Positions 50,537-59,046 of a stretch of 61,466 nucleotides of DNA are shown here, one piece after another. The DNA is taken from the NCBI RefSeq assembly GCF_947381555.1, contig NZ_CANCWQ010000010.1:1-61466 (forward strand). The letters run 5' to 3'. The notes below the pieces were generated by a model that made no database searches, was not told the origin of the DNA, and saw only the letters and a list, made by a program, of their open reading frames with translations. Numbering within the stretch: the stretch's first letter is position 1; every line of letters begins with the position of its first letter. This stretch comes from Limosilactobacillus pulli. Its GTDB lineage: Bacteria; Bacillota; Bacilli; Lactobacillales; Lactobacillaceae. A program made the position numbers and the translations under genes.

Positions 50537-51569
50537 ACAGATTTTAAGGCGCATTGCCGAGGTCTTGGTTGCGGTTTTGTTTGTTGGCTGGTTTTTATTT
50601 TGGCCATTGAACTACTATATCGAAACGCCAGGCACGGCCGATAATCTTAAATCATACGTAACGGTCAAGGGACATCCTGACAAGAAAAAGGGCAGCTATA
50701 TGATTACATCCGTCTATCTGCAGCAAGCCCGTCCCGCAACCTATGTCTGGGCCCATTTTGATCCACACGCAACGATTGAAAATGCCTCTGATGTTACTGG
50801 TGGTCAAAGCAGTGCTACGTATAACAAGGTCCAAAACTTCTATATGAAGAGTGCCATCAATGAGGCAATTGCTGTTGCCTACAAGGCTGCTCATCAAGAA
50901 TATACCAAGCAGTATCTGGGGATCTACGTACTAGAGGTCGAAAAGCAGTCTAAATTTAAAAATGATCTGAAGGTTGGCGATACAATCACTGAGGTCAACG
51001 GTCGGCATTTTAATACTGCACAAGGCTATCAAAAATATATTGCCAAACAAAAGGTCGGCCAAAATCTGACAATCGCCTATCTGCATAATGGCAAGCGACA
51101 CCAGACCACGCATAAGCTGATCAAGATCATGGGTGACCGCGCTGGAATCGGAATTTTACTGACTGACAACGTCAAGATTCATACTAAGATTCCAATTAAG
51201 GTCAATCCTGGGCAGCTGGGTGGACCATCTGGCGGCTTAATGTTTAGTCTGCAGATTTATCAGCAGGTATCCGGTGAAGATCTGCGGCATGGTCGCAAGA
51301 TTGCTGGGACGGGAACGATTGCTCCAGATGGCTCGGTTGGCGAGATTGGCGGTATTGATAAAAAAGTCATTGCCGCTCACAAGGCTGGAGCAACGATCTT
51401 TTTTGCTCCTTATGTCAAGCCAACCAAGACGATTCTCAAATATGAAGAGGGTCATAAGACCAACTACCAGCTGGCCAAGGAAACGGCTAAAAAGTATGCA
51501 CCGGGGATAGAAGTAGTACCGGTCAAGAGCTTTAACGATGCCGTTAAATATCTTAGAACTCATCAATAG
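50520..51569 (+). CDS. ylbL: PDZ/Lon-like membrane protease, YlbL/SepM family
   Basis: 349 residues. One N-terminal membrane span (about 11-30) is followed by a PDZ domain (about 125-205, LKVGDTITEVNGRHFN) and a Lon-type Ser-Lys peptidase domain (about 220-345) with the nucleophile in GGPSGGLMFSL and the Lys in GGIDKKVIAA. Relatives process a competence pheromone in streptococci (SepM) or division inhibitor YneA in Bacillus; the substrate here is unknown. Confidence 0.88.
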   Translation: MSRQDKQILRRIAEVLVAVLFVGWFLFWPLNYYIETPGTADNLKSYVTVKGHPDKKKGSYMITSVYLQQARPATYVWAHFDPHATIENASDVTGGQSSATYNKVQNFYMKSAINEAIAVAYKAAHQEYTKQYLGIYVLEVEKQSKFKNDLKVGDTITEVNGRHFNTAQGYQKYIAKQKVGQNLTIAYLHNGKRHQTTHKLIKIMGDRAGIGILLTDNVKIHTKIPIKVNPGQLGGPSGGLMFSLQIYQQVSGEDLRHGRKIAGTGTIAPDGSVGEIGGIDKKVIAAHKAGATIFFAPYVKPTKTILKYEEGHKTNYQLAKETAKKYAPGIEVVPVKSFNDAVKYLRTHQ

Positions 51570-51575
51570 AAAGAA

Positions 51576-51610
51576 CGTCAGAGATTTTTGAAAATTTCTG
51601 GCGCTTTTTT
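51576..51610 (+). terminator. Terminator of the ftsW-ylbL operon
   Basis: CGTCAGA and TCTGGCG arms with inner ATTTT/AAAAT pairing, followed by TTTTTT. Confidence 0.8.
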
Positions 51611-51658
51611 AATGCGATCATATCTTTTTGGCATAAAGCATATTGAGGAGGTGAAAAA

Positions 51659-52297
51659 ATGCAGTGGCAAGAATTCTTTGAGCTGCACCGTAAGACGATT
51701 CTGATCGTTTTAGGCGGATTGATACTGCTGATCGGTGGCTGGCTGTATTCAAAACCAACGCCGACCAGTCCTGCGTTTGCTACGGCTACCAGCTCGGCCA
51801 AGCCAGCTTATGTTAAAAATGAGTCAGCGACACGGACTGCGAAGGTCTGTGTTGACGTTAAAGGAGCAGTCAATCAGCCAGGTGTCTATACGCTGGGCAA
51901 GAACGCTCGTGTCCAAGAAGCCATTAATGCAGCTGGCGGCGTGCATGCCGATGCGGATATGCGTCAGGTTAATCTGGCCAAGCAGCTGCAGGATCAGCAG
52001 ATCGTCTATGTTCCAGCACAAGGTGAACAGCTGCCAGGCAGTTTGATGACTGGTATGGCTGCTGACCAAACTGGGCCGAGTCTTTCAGCTGGGGGACAGG
52101 ATGCACCCAGGATCAATCTCAATCAAGCCAGCAAGGAAGAATTGTGTCAGATTAACGGAATTGGCGACAAAAAAGCTGATATGATCATCCAGTATCGGCA
52201 GCAGCATGGACCATTTAAAAGTGTTGACGATCTGAAAAATGTCGATGGCTTTGGCGATAAGACGGTTGCCAAGCTAAAGGAACAAGTGGCGGTTTAA
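51659..52297 (+). CDS. comEA: DNA-uptake receptor ComEA
   Basis: 212 residues. It binds transforming DNA outside the membrane. One N-terminal membrane anchor (about 13-32), a SLBB domain (about 63-125, VCVDVKGAVNQPGVYTLG) and a C-terminal helix-hairpin-helix DNA-binding pair (about 150-211, INLNQASKEELCQINGIGDKKA and GFGDKTVAKL) are visible. GAGGAGGTG precedes the ATG. Confidence 0.94.
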   Translation: MQWQEFFELHRKTILIVLGGLILLIGGWLYSKPTPTSPAFATATSSAKPAYVKNESATRTAKVCVDVKGAVNQPGVYTLGKNARVQEAINAAGGVHADADMRQVNLAKQLQDQQIVYVPAQGEQLPGSLMTGMAADQTGPSLSAGGQDAPRINLNQASKEELCQINGIGDKKADMIIQYRQQHGPFKSVDDLKNVDGFGDKTVAKLKEQVAV

Positions 52298-52305
52298 AAT
52301 TGACG

Positions 52306-52333
52306 TTGGCGTTGGGATTGAATCTGGTATACT
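52306..52333 (+). promoter_or_regulatory. Promoter of comEB
   Basis: TTGGCG, a 16-nt spacer and TATACT with an extended TGG, 32 nt ahead of the start, suggesting that comEB can be transcribed apart from comEA. Confidence 0.5.
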
Positions 52334-52364
52334 GGTTAGCAGAATAAAAAAGAGGATGATAAAA

Positions 52365-52859
52365 GTGGAACATAGAATTGATTGGGATCAGTACTTTATG
52401 ATGCAGGCGGCCTTGCTGGCTTCCCGCAGTACCTGCCAGCGACTATCGGTTGGCGCTGTCTTGGTTCGTGACAAGCGGATTATTGCTGGTGGGTACAATG
52501 GCTCGGTTTCAGGTGATGATCACTGTCTGGACGCAGGCTGCTATTTGCGTGACGGTCATTGCGTGCGGACGATTCATGCTGAAATGAATGCAATTTTGCA
52601 GTGTGCCAAGTTTGGTGCACCAACTGACGGGGCCAGTCTTTATGTTACCGACTTTCCATGTCTGCAATGCACCAAGAGTCTTTTGCAGGCTGGAATCAAA
52701 GAGATCAATTATATCCGCAATTATCATAACGACGACTATGCAATGAAGCTGATTCGTCTTAAAAACGTTGCTTTACACCAGATTAAACTTGATGCCAACA
52801 TCTTGGAAGAAGCCCATTTGGATCAATACATCAATCCGCAAAAACCGGTGAATGATTAA
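52365..52859 (+). CDS. comEB: dCMP deaminase family protein ComEB
   Basis: 164 residues. A cytidine/deoxycytidylate deaminase with HAEMNAIL (zinc His and catalytic Glu) and PCLQC (zinc cysteines). It makes dUMP for thymidylate synthesis; its place in comE is conserved, but it is not needed for uptake in B. subtilis. GTG 52365 was chosen because it gives MEHRIDWDQYFM, as in the family, 9 bases after GAGG; ATG 52356 abuts the ribosome binding site. Confidence 0.9.
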   Translation: MEHRIDWDQYFMMQAALLASRSTCQRLSVGAVLVRDKRIIAGGYNGSVSGDDHCLDAGCYLRDGHCVRTIHAEMNAILQCAKFGAPTDGASLYVTDFPCLQCTKSLLQAGIKEINYIRNYHNDDYAMKLIRLKNVALHQIKLDANILEEAHLDQYINPQKPVND

Positions 52860-55127
52860 TTGATTGAGCCGCGGTGGCTTTTTCCAGCCCTAACCGCTGC
52901 CTTGGTTACTGGGATTATTTTAGGCAGTCAATTATGGCTGTTATTACTTTTGCTCTATCTGCTGTACCGTGTGTGGACGCTGCATGATGGATCGACTTTC
53001 AGATATGTGCTCCTGGCGGCTTTGGTAACAGGAATGTTCTGCAACCGGGCGCTTTATAATTCTTATCAAAAACCATTGCATAGTCCGCAGTCAATCGAGC
53101 GCACCTTTAAGACGATGCCCGATCAGATCAGCATCAATGGCAATCTGGTTCAGATGCAGGGAGTCGAGCTTGCTTCAGGTGAGCGGGAACTAATCACTTT
53201 GCGACTGCATTCCTATCAAGAAAAAGCCGCCTTGATTCATAATCAGACCATGTTGATCTGGCGAATCAAGGGGCAAAAAGAACCAATTATCGAGCCGACC
53301 AATTTTGGCCAGTTCGACTATCAGAAGTATCAATGGCGTCATCATGTCTATAATGAGGTCCGAACAGATGACTGGCAGGTAGACTCACAAAAACCACGTA
53401 CTCTTATTGAGGGATGTCATTGTCTAAGAGCTGCACTGCATCAGTATTTTCAAACGCTGCCAGCACCTTTGAGCGAGTATTGCGACAGTCTGATTATCGG
53501 TTTGAATACGTTTGAGACGGCTCGCCTGCTCAGTTCAGTTAAAAAACTGGGCGTGATTCATCTGTTTTGTATTTCGGGCATGCACGTTGTCTTGCTGATT
53601 GCAATTTTGCGTGGGCTTTTGATTCGCCTGCGTCTTAATATTGAAACGATTGACTGGCTCTTGATTTTTTTGCTGCCGTTTTATCTAATCGTCGGTGGCG
53701 GCGCGGCCAGTCTGATTCGGGCATCGATTATGGCAGAGGTCCGGCTTTTGAGTCATCGGCTGCATTTTTCAGGGATCGATGCCTGGTCGATCAGTCTTTT
53801 AATTGGCATAATGCTTGATCCATATGTATTATTAACGCTTGGTGGTCAACTGAGCTATTTAATGTCGCTTTTGATGCCATTGTCATTAAAAGACGTCTCG
53901 GATCTTAAAAGAGCATTTTGGCTGAATCTGGTCAGCTTGCCCAGTCTGTTTCATTATGTTTATGAGGTGCATCTGCTTAGCACGCTGGTCAGCTGGCTTT
54001 TGATTCCACTGTTTGGTACGATCCTTTTTCCATTGACATTGATTGCAGCACTGACTGCCAATTGGCTGCCATTATTGGCATATCGATTCAATCAGATGCT
54101 TAGGCTGCTGCATCATTTTTTGGACCAGCTGGCTGCATGTCCGGGAATGCTGACGTTTGGAAAGATCCCCGCTTTTTGGGCTATGATGCTTTTGATCTTA
54201 ACGTTATGGCTGCTGGCTGATCCAGCACAAAAGGGCAGCTGGAAGCTTTTGATACTGGTCTACTGTGCTGTTTTTATGATGATTCATCTGCCGCTTTTTG
54301 GAGAGGTAACGTTTGTTGACATTGGGCAAGGCGATTGTGCCGTTGTCAAAATGCCGTTGAATCGCAAGGTAATCATGATCGATACCGGGGGTAAGCTGCA
54401 CTATCAGATGCCACAATGGGCCAAAAGTCAGACAAACAATGATCAGGCAGCCAGAACCTCAATCAGTTATTTAAAGAGTCGGGGCATTACGCACCTGGAT
54501 GCCATTTGTTTAAGCCACAGCGATGCCGATCATATCGGGTATCTGCCGACTGTGCTTGACTCAATGCGCGTCAGCGAGATTTTGGTACCCAGTGGAATGG
54601 AGCGTAATCAAAAATTCACACGTTTGATCAAAAAGCCGATTCAGGTCGTACCGGTTCAAGCAGGGGATCAGATCAAAGGAACATCGCTAAAAGTCGTCCA
54701 TCCATTTAAGCCAGGTACAGGCAAAAACGAGGACTCAATGGTACTGGCTGGAAGATTTGGACAGTTGCGGTTTGTTTTTACCGGTGATCTGGATCGCAGT
54801 GGTGAGCGTCAGGTGATTAAGCACTATCCGAAGCTACATGCTGATGTCTTAAAACTTAGTCATCACGGCAGTAAGACTGGTAGTGATCCAAAGTTCTTGT
54901 ATCGGCTGCAACCGCGTTACGGGATCGTTTCGGCCGGTCGCTTTAATCGATATGGTCATCCTAATCGCGTGACGATCAAAAATCTAAAAAAACAGGGCAT
55001 TACGCCGATTTCAACGCAGCAGTATGGAATGATCAGTTATGTTTATCATCAAAATCATGGTTATTGGAAAACCAGACTAAAAGGGGATGAGTTAAAATGG
55101 ATGTTGCCACCTTACGCCAACAGTTAA
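52860..55127 (+). CDS. comEC: DNA-uptake channel ComEC/Rec2
   Basis: 755 residues. Membrane channel for single-stranded transforming DNA. N-terminal DUF4131-type region (about 1-175), a multispan competence domain (about 215-480, with HLFCISGMHVVLL), and a C-terminal metallo-beta-lactamase-like nuclease domain (about 485-750) with SHSDADHIGYL, FTGDLD and KLSHHGSKTGS. The start is TTG 52860, directly after the comEB stop and 7 bases after GGTGA. It overlaps holA by 31 bases. No stop interrupts it. Confidence 0.93.
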   Translation: MIEPRWLFPALTAALVTGIILGSQLWLLLLLLYLLYRVWTLHDGSTFRYVLLAALVTGMFCNRALYNSYQKPLHSPQSIERTFKTMPDQISINGNLVQMQGVELASGERELITLRLHSYQEKAALIHNQTMLIWRIKGQKEPIIEPTNFGQFDYQKYQWRHHVYNEVRTDDWQVDSQKPRTLIEGCHCLRAALHQYFQTLPAPLSEYCDSLIIGLNTFETARLLSSVKKLGVIHLFCISGMHVVLLIAILRGLLIRLRLNIETIDWLLIFLLPFYLIVGGGAASLIRASIMAEVRLLSHRLHFSGIDAWSISLLIGIMLDPYVLLTLGGQLSYLMSLLMPLSLKDVSDLKRAFWLNLVSLPSLFHYVYEVHLLSTLVSWLLIPLFGTILFPLTLIAALTANWLPLLAYRFNQMLRLLHHFLDQLAACPGMLTFGKIPAFWAMMLLILTLWLLADPAQKGSWKLLILVYCAVFMMIHLPLFGEVTFVDIGQGDCAVVKMPLNRKVIMIDTGGKLHYQMPQWAKSQTNNDQAARTSISYLKSRGITHLDAICLSHSDADHIGYLPTVLDSMRVSEILVPSGMERNQKFTRLIKKPIQVVPVQAGDQIKGTSLKVVHPFKPGTGKNEDSMVLAGRFGQLRFVFTGDLDRSGERQVIKHYPKLHADVLKLSHHGSKTGSDPKFLYRLQPRYGIVSAGRFNRYGHPNRVTIKNLKKQGITPISTQQYGMISYVYHQNHGYWKTRLKGDELKWMLPPYANS

Positions 55128-56122
55128 ATGGCCAGGCACCGGCAATGGTCTACGTAGTATTGGGAACGCAGGGGATTTTACAGCAGCAGGCTCGTGATGC
55201 ATTTATGGGATTGATTCCAGAAGCAGAGCGCGTGATGAATGTCGGCAGCTATGATATGGAAACAACGCCGCTTGCGACCGCAATTGATGATGCCATGTCA
55301 GCACCTTTTTTTGGTGAGCGACGCTTGGTATTGATCAATAAACCATATTTTTTAACGGGCAGTCCAGCCAAGGTCAAGGTTAATCACGACCTGGATGCGC
55401 TTAAAAGCTATCTTGAGCATCCTGAGCCCTCGACAGTCCTAGTACTGATGGCGCCATATGAAAAGCTCGACAATCGCAAGGGTTTGGTCAAGGAACTGAA
55501 AAAAGTGGCCATTGAAGTCAGTGCAGCTCCGTTAAGTGAACAGGATGCCCGGCATCAAGTCGAACAACAGCTCTTAAGTGATGGCTACCGTTTGGCAAAT
55601 GGAACCATGGATGAGTTGGTTAGGCGCACCAATGCTGATTATGGGCTGATGGTGGCTAATTTAAAGAAACTGGAGCTGCTGGCCTATCAAACCAAGCAAA
55701 TCAGTCAAGGCGACGTGATCGGCCTGGTTCCCCAATCACTGGATGAAAATGTCTTTGATCTGATTACGGCAGTCTTAAAGCGTGATCAGGCCCAGGCTTT
55801 AGACATTTACCAACAGCTTTTGGAAACCAATCATGAGCCATTGCAGTTAAATGCGCTGTTGGTCGGTCAGTTTCGACTGCTGATCCAAATTAAGGTCTTA
55901 AGCAGTCGCGGGTTAAGCCAAGGTACGTTGGCCAGCCGGCTTAAGGTGCATCCGTATCGGGTCAAAATCGGGATGCAGACGGCACGACGCTTTCAGATGA
56001 ACGATCTGGTACGGGCCTATTTAGGCTTGATTCGCTGTGAAAAGGCGCTTAAGACGACAGCGCGCGATCCTGAGCTGCTGTTTCAGCTGTTTATGCTACA
56101 GTTCGCTAAAAAGGCCGGATAA
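55097..56122 (+). CDS. holA: DNA polymerase III subunit delta
   Basis: 341 residues. Clamp-loader subunit that opens the beta clamp. YVVLGTQGILQQQARDAF, an acidic middle and NVFDLITAVLKRDQAQALDIYQQLL match the family. It begins inside the end of comEC, so it is translationally coupled; comEC-holA order is common in Firmicutes. A bidirectional terminator separates it from rpsT. Confidence 0.93.
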   Translation: MDVATLRQQLNGQAPAMVYVVLGTQGILQQQARDAFMGLIPEAERVMNVGSYDMETTPLATAIDDAMSAPFFGERRLVLINKPYFLTGSPAKVKVNHDLDALKSYLEHPEPSTVLVLMAPYEKLDNRKGLVKELKKVAIEVSAAPLSEQDARHQVEQQLLSDGYRLANGTMDELVRRTNADYGLMVANLKKLELLAYQTKQISQGDVIGLVPQSLDENVFDLITAVLKRDQAQALDIYQQLLETNHEPLQLNALLVGQFRLLIQIKVLSSRGLSQGTLASRLKVHPYRVKIGMQTARRFQMNDLVRAYLGLIRCEKALKTTARDPELLFQLFMLQFAKKAG

Positions 56123-56125
56123 CAT

Positions 56126-56161
56126 AAAAAAGCCGATGTCAATTAAGACATCGGCTTTTTT
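56126..56161. terminator. Bidirectional terminator of holA and rpsT
   Basis: Perfect 15-bp arms, AAAAAAGCCGATGTC and GACATCGGCTTTTTT, around AATTAA, between convergent genes. Confidence 0.9.
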
Positions 56162-56171
56162 AATGTTGGCG

Positions 56172-56426
56172 CTACTTGTTGTAACGAGCCGTCAGACGGG
56201 ACTTGTCACGAGCGGCCTTGTTTGCCTTGATCAGGCCCTTGGAGTGGGCACGGTCAATAGCGGAAATAGCTGCCTTGTACAGGTCGTCAAGGTTTTCGGC
56301 GCCGGCTACCTTAGCCTTGTCGAATTTCTTAACAGCCGTGCGCATTTCGCTCATTTGGGAAGCGTTGCGTGCTTGGGCCTTTTCGCTGGTCCGTACACGT
56401 TCGATTGCTGATTTGATGATTGGCAT
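56172..56426 (-). CDS. rpsT: 30S ribosomal protein S20
   Basis: 84 residues, basic and helical. MPIIKSAIERVRTSEKAQARN and the end KSRLTARYN match S20. ATG 56426 is 8 bases after GGAGG; the frame's longer reading overlaps the ribosome binding site. It has its own promoter and is divergent from rpsO. Confidence 0.95.
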   Translation of the reverse strand: MPIIKSAIERVRTSEKAQARNASQMSEMRTAVKKFDKAKVAGAENLDDLYKAAISAIDRAHSKGLIKANKAARDKSRLTARYNK

Positions 56427-56484
56427 GAATTTCACCTCCGTTAACCCTGTTTAATTAGTTGACCAGAATTTTTCAACATTTGTC

Positions 56485-56513
56485 ATTATACAAAAGTCGG
56501 TAGTCGATTGCAA
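56485..56513 (-). promoter_or_regulatory. Promoter of rpsT
   Basis: On the minus strand TTGCAA, a 17-nt spacer and TATAAT. The -10 is consensus and 59 nt before the start. Confidence 0.7.
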
Positions 56514-56552
56514 TAGTCTTGATCTGATCGTTTTGAAAAAAGAACATGGGAG

Positions 56553-56581
56553 TTGCAATTTTAAGCATGATCCGTTATAGT
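56553..56581 (+). promoter_or_regulatory. Promoter of rpsO
   Basis: TTGCAA, a 17-nt spacer and TATAGT, very like the divergent rpsT promoter 40 bases away. Confidence 0.7.
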
Positions 56582-56587
56582 AACAAA

Positions 56588-56664
56588 GGCTGCTCAAAGC
56601 AGTCATTGCCTCTTCTCGGTTCAGCGATCCTCACCGACGCTTTACCTAGAACTCGGCGCACAAA
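56588..56664 (+). promoter_or_regulatory. Candidate S15 autoregulatory leader
   Basis: The rpsO 5' UTR (about 100 nt) has a GGCTGC/GCAGTC hairpin (near 56588-56604) and a larger fold closed by CTCGG/CCGA-type arms, with AACTCGG repeating CTCGGTT in inverted sense. S15 represses its own mRNA through such leaders in other bacteria. No exact match to a known motif was recognised. Confidence 0.35.
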
Positions 56665-56688
56665 AAAATGAAAGGTGGGAATAGCAAC

Positions 56689-56958
56689 ATGGCTATCTCT
56701 AAAGAACGCAAAAACGAAATCATCAAGGAATACGCTACGCACGAAGGTGACACGGGTTCAACTCAAGTTCAAGTTGCCGTACTGACTGCTGACATCAACG
56801 AACTGAACAACCACCTGCGTACGCACAAGCATGACTACCACTCACAACGTGGTCTGATGAAGAAGATCGGTCACCGTCGTAACCTGCTGGCTTACCTGCG
56901 TCGTACTGACCTGCAAGCTTACCGTGAACTGATCAAGCGTCTGGGCCTGCGTCGTTAA
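56689..56958 (+). CDS. rpsO: 30S ribosomal protein S15
   Basis: 89 residues. MAISKERKNEIIKEYATHEGDTGSTQVQVA and the basic end LRRTDLQAYRELIKRLGLRR are diagnostic (shown in part: EGDTGSTQVQVA, HRRNLLAYLRR). AAAGGTGG lies ahead of ATG 56689; a frame opening at 56668 includes that site. Highly biased codons. Confidence 0.97.
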   Translation: MAISKERKNEIIKEYATHEGDTGSTQVQVAVLTADINELNNHLRTHKHDYHSQRGLMKKIGHRRNLLAYLRRTDLQAYRELIKRLGLRR

Positions 56959-56979
56959 TCTTAACGTCTGCTCAGATTC

Positions 56980-57009
56980 AAAGTCTCGACAATCGTCGGG
57001 GCTTTTTTT
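56980..57009 (+). terminator. Terminator of rpsO
   Basis: AAGTC-t-CGAC / GTCG-g-GGCTT stem with an AATC loop, followed by TTTTT. Confidence 0.85.
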
Positions 57010-57060
57010 GTTACCTATTGATGATTAATTTAAAAAATTGCCGGGATAGAATGGTTAATT

Positions 57061-57089
57061 TTCAATCTATGTTGATTCTGTGGTAAGAT
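57061..57089 (+). promoter_or_regulatory. Promoter of the RNase J gene
   Basis: TTCAAT, a 17-nt spacer and TAAGAT with an extended TGG, 84 nt before the start. Confidence 0.5.
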
Positions 57090-57117
57090 GAATAACAGCA
57101 ATTATGAACGAATAAAT

Positions 57118-57142
57118 TGCCATGGGCCGCCCAGGTCCGTGG
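57118..57142 (+). promoter_or_regulatory. Hairpin in the 5' UTR of the RNase J gene
   Basis: GCCATGGGCC pairs over all ten positions (two wobble) with GGTCCGTGGC around GCCCA. No T-run follows, so it is not a terminator. It may block 5' access or protect the mRNA; that is inference. Confidence 0.5.
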
Positions 57143-57172
57143 CGCGTTTAAATACAATCATAAGGAGCAAAT

Positions 57173-58984
57173 ATGAGCAAGATTAAGATTACGCCTTTTG
57201 GGGGCGTGCACGAAAACGGCAAGAATATGTATGCCGTTGAGGTTGATGAACAGATTTTTATCCTGGACTGCGGCTTGAAATACCCAGAAAACGAACTGAT
57301 GGGGATTGACGTGGTCGTACCGGACTGGTCATTTTTAAAGGAAAGTGCTGATCGAATCGTTGGGGTATTCCTGACGCAGGGTCACGCCGATGCTATTGGC
57401 GGCTTGCCGTACTTTTTGACTGACTTCAACGTTCCTGTCTTTGGGAGCGAATTAACAATTGCCTTGGCTAAACTGGCCGTTAAAGACAGCGCCGACAAGA
57501 AAGTTAAAAAATTTAATGACTTCCATGTCGTTGATGCCGCAACCGAAATCGATTTTAACGATGTGACGGTTTCATTCTTTAAGACAACGCATTCGATTCC
57601 AGATACCATGGGGATCGTGTTGCAGACGCCAGAGGGCAACATCGTTTATACTGGGGACTTTAAGTTTGATCAAACGGCGGCAGAAGGCTACCGCACTGAT
57701 CTGGCACGACTGGCTCAGATTGGTCAGCAAGGTGTGCTGCTGCTGCTGTCTGATTCGGCTGGTTCAGGCATCACTGGCATGAACACCAAAGAAAAAGATA
57801 TCGCTGCCTATATTCAAGATACTTTTGAGGCAGCGCCTGGCCGGGTGGTTGTCGCCAGCGTAGCTTCCAATATCATGCGTGTACAGCAGATTTTAAATGC
57901 AGCTGCTGCGACAGGTCGCAAGGTAATCCTTTCTGGGCATGACTTAGAGCAGATCATCGATACGGCGATGAGCCTTGGCAAGTTGAAGATGCCTGAAGAC
58001 GATCTTTTGATTACCTTGGAAGAAGCTAAGAAGATGGAGCCACAAGAACTGGTTGTATTGGAAACTGGCCGAATGGGCGAGCCAATCAAGGCATTGCAGC
58101 AGATTGCCAATGGTGACAATAAAAACATTACGCTCAACGAAAACGATCTGGTTTTTGTTACAACGACACCATCATATGCGATGGAAACAGCAGTGCAAAA
58201 GACTGAGGACATGCTTTACCGGACGGGGGCCAGCGTCAAGTTTATTGCTGCTGATCTGAATCCATCCGGTCATGCCAATCAAAATGATGAACAGCTGATG
58301 CTCAACTTTATGCGGCCACAGTGGTTCATGCCAATTCAAGGCGAGTATCGTTTGCTTGATCAGCATGCCATCTTGGCTGAAGAAGTTGGCATTCCTGCTG
58401 ATCATATCTTCTTGACCAATAAGGGTGACGTCTTGACTTATGAAGATGGCGCCTTCCATTTGGGTGCCCACGTGGAAGTTGGCAATACGATGATTGATGG
58501 AACCGGGGTTGGTGATATCGGCAATATCGTATTGCGTGATCGTCGTGTGCTGTCAGAAGATGGGATCTTTGTCGTTGTAGCAACGATTGACCGTAAGAAA
58601 AAGAAGATCGTGGCCCGGCCACAGATCACTTCACGCGGTTTTGTCTTTGTTAAGACGAATCGTCAACTGATGAAGCAGAGTGCGGATCTGGTTGAAAAGG
58701 TCGTTCAAGAAAATCTGGACCAAAAAGAATTTGACTGGACGCATCTTAAATCCGACGTGCGCGAAAAACTGAATCGCTTCCTCTTTAACCAAACGAAGCG
58801 TCATCCAGTGATTCTGCCGGTAATTATGGAGATCAACCAGCATCCAAAGCGCAAGAATCATTCTAAAAAGACCAATGATAAGGCCAATGAAGAATCAACG
58901 GCCAAAAAGACGACTGCCAAGCGTCGTGGCCGGGGACGCGGAGCCAAGCGTCAGCGTAAAGCCGAGACCAAGGCCAGCAAATAA
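57173..58984 (+). CDS. rnjB: Ribonuclease J (J2-like, degenerate active site)
   Basis: 603 residues, metallo-beta-lactamase with beta-CASP domain. Start GGVHENGKNMYAVEVDE is typical. The HxHxDH motif reads QGHADA, losing the first and last His; the distal HGEYRML reads QGEYRLL, losing another. THSIPD and GDFKFD are kept. This fits RNase J2, which is weak or structural and pairs with J1. A Lys/Arg-rich tail of about 45 residues (about 558-603) may bind RNA. AAGGAG precedes the ATG. It lies downstream of rpsO, after a terminator and its own promoter. Confidence 0.9.
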   Translation: MSKIKITPFGGVHENGKNMYAVEVDEQIFILDCGLKYPENELMGIDVVVPDWSFLKESADRIVGVFLTQGHADAIGGLPYFLTDFNVPVFGSELTIALAKLAVKDSADKKVKKFNDFHVVDAATEIDFNDVTVSFFKTTHSIPDTMGIVLQTPEGNIVYTGDFKFDQTAAEGYRTDLARLAQIGQQGVLLLLSDSAGSGITGMNTKEKDIAAYIQDTFEAAPGRVVVASVASNIMRVQQILNAAAATGRKVILSGHDLEQIIDTAMSLGKLKMPEDDLLITLEEAKKMEPQELVVLETGRMGEPIKALQQIANGDNKNITLNENDLVFVTTTPSYAMETAVQKTEDMLYRTGASVKFIAADLNPSGHANQNDEQLMLNFMRPQWFMPIQGEYRLLDQHAILAEEVGIPADHIFLTNKGDVLTYEDGAFHLGAHVEVGNTMIDGTGVGDIGNIVLRDRRVLSEDGIFVVVATIDRKKKKIVARPQITSRGFVFVKTNRQLMKQSADLVEKVVQENLDQKEFDWTHLKSDVREKLNRFLFNQTKRHPVILPVIMEINQHPKRKNHSKKTNDKANEESTAKKTTAKRRGRGRGAKRQRKAETKASK

Positions 58985-58986
58985 TC

Positions 58987-59024
58987 AACAGCGTGAGCAT
59001 CTGTGAATGCTCGCGCTGTTTGGC
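58987..59024 (+). terminator. Hairpin after the RNase J gene
   Basis: AACAGCG-t-GAGCAT / ATGCTC-g-CGCTGTT stem with a 6-nt loop. Only TTTGGCTTT follows, so termination may be partial and the TPR gene may be cotranscribed. Confidence 0.55.
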
Positions 59025-59046
59025 TTTCAGAAAGGAATTAATAATT

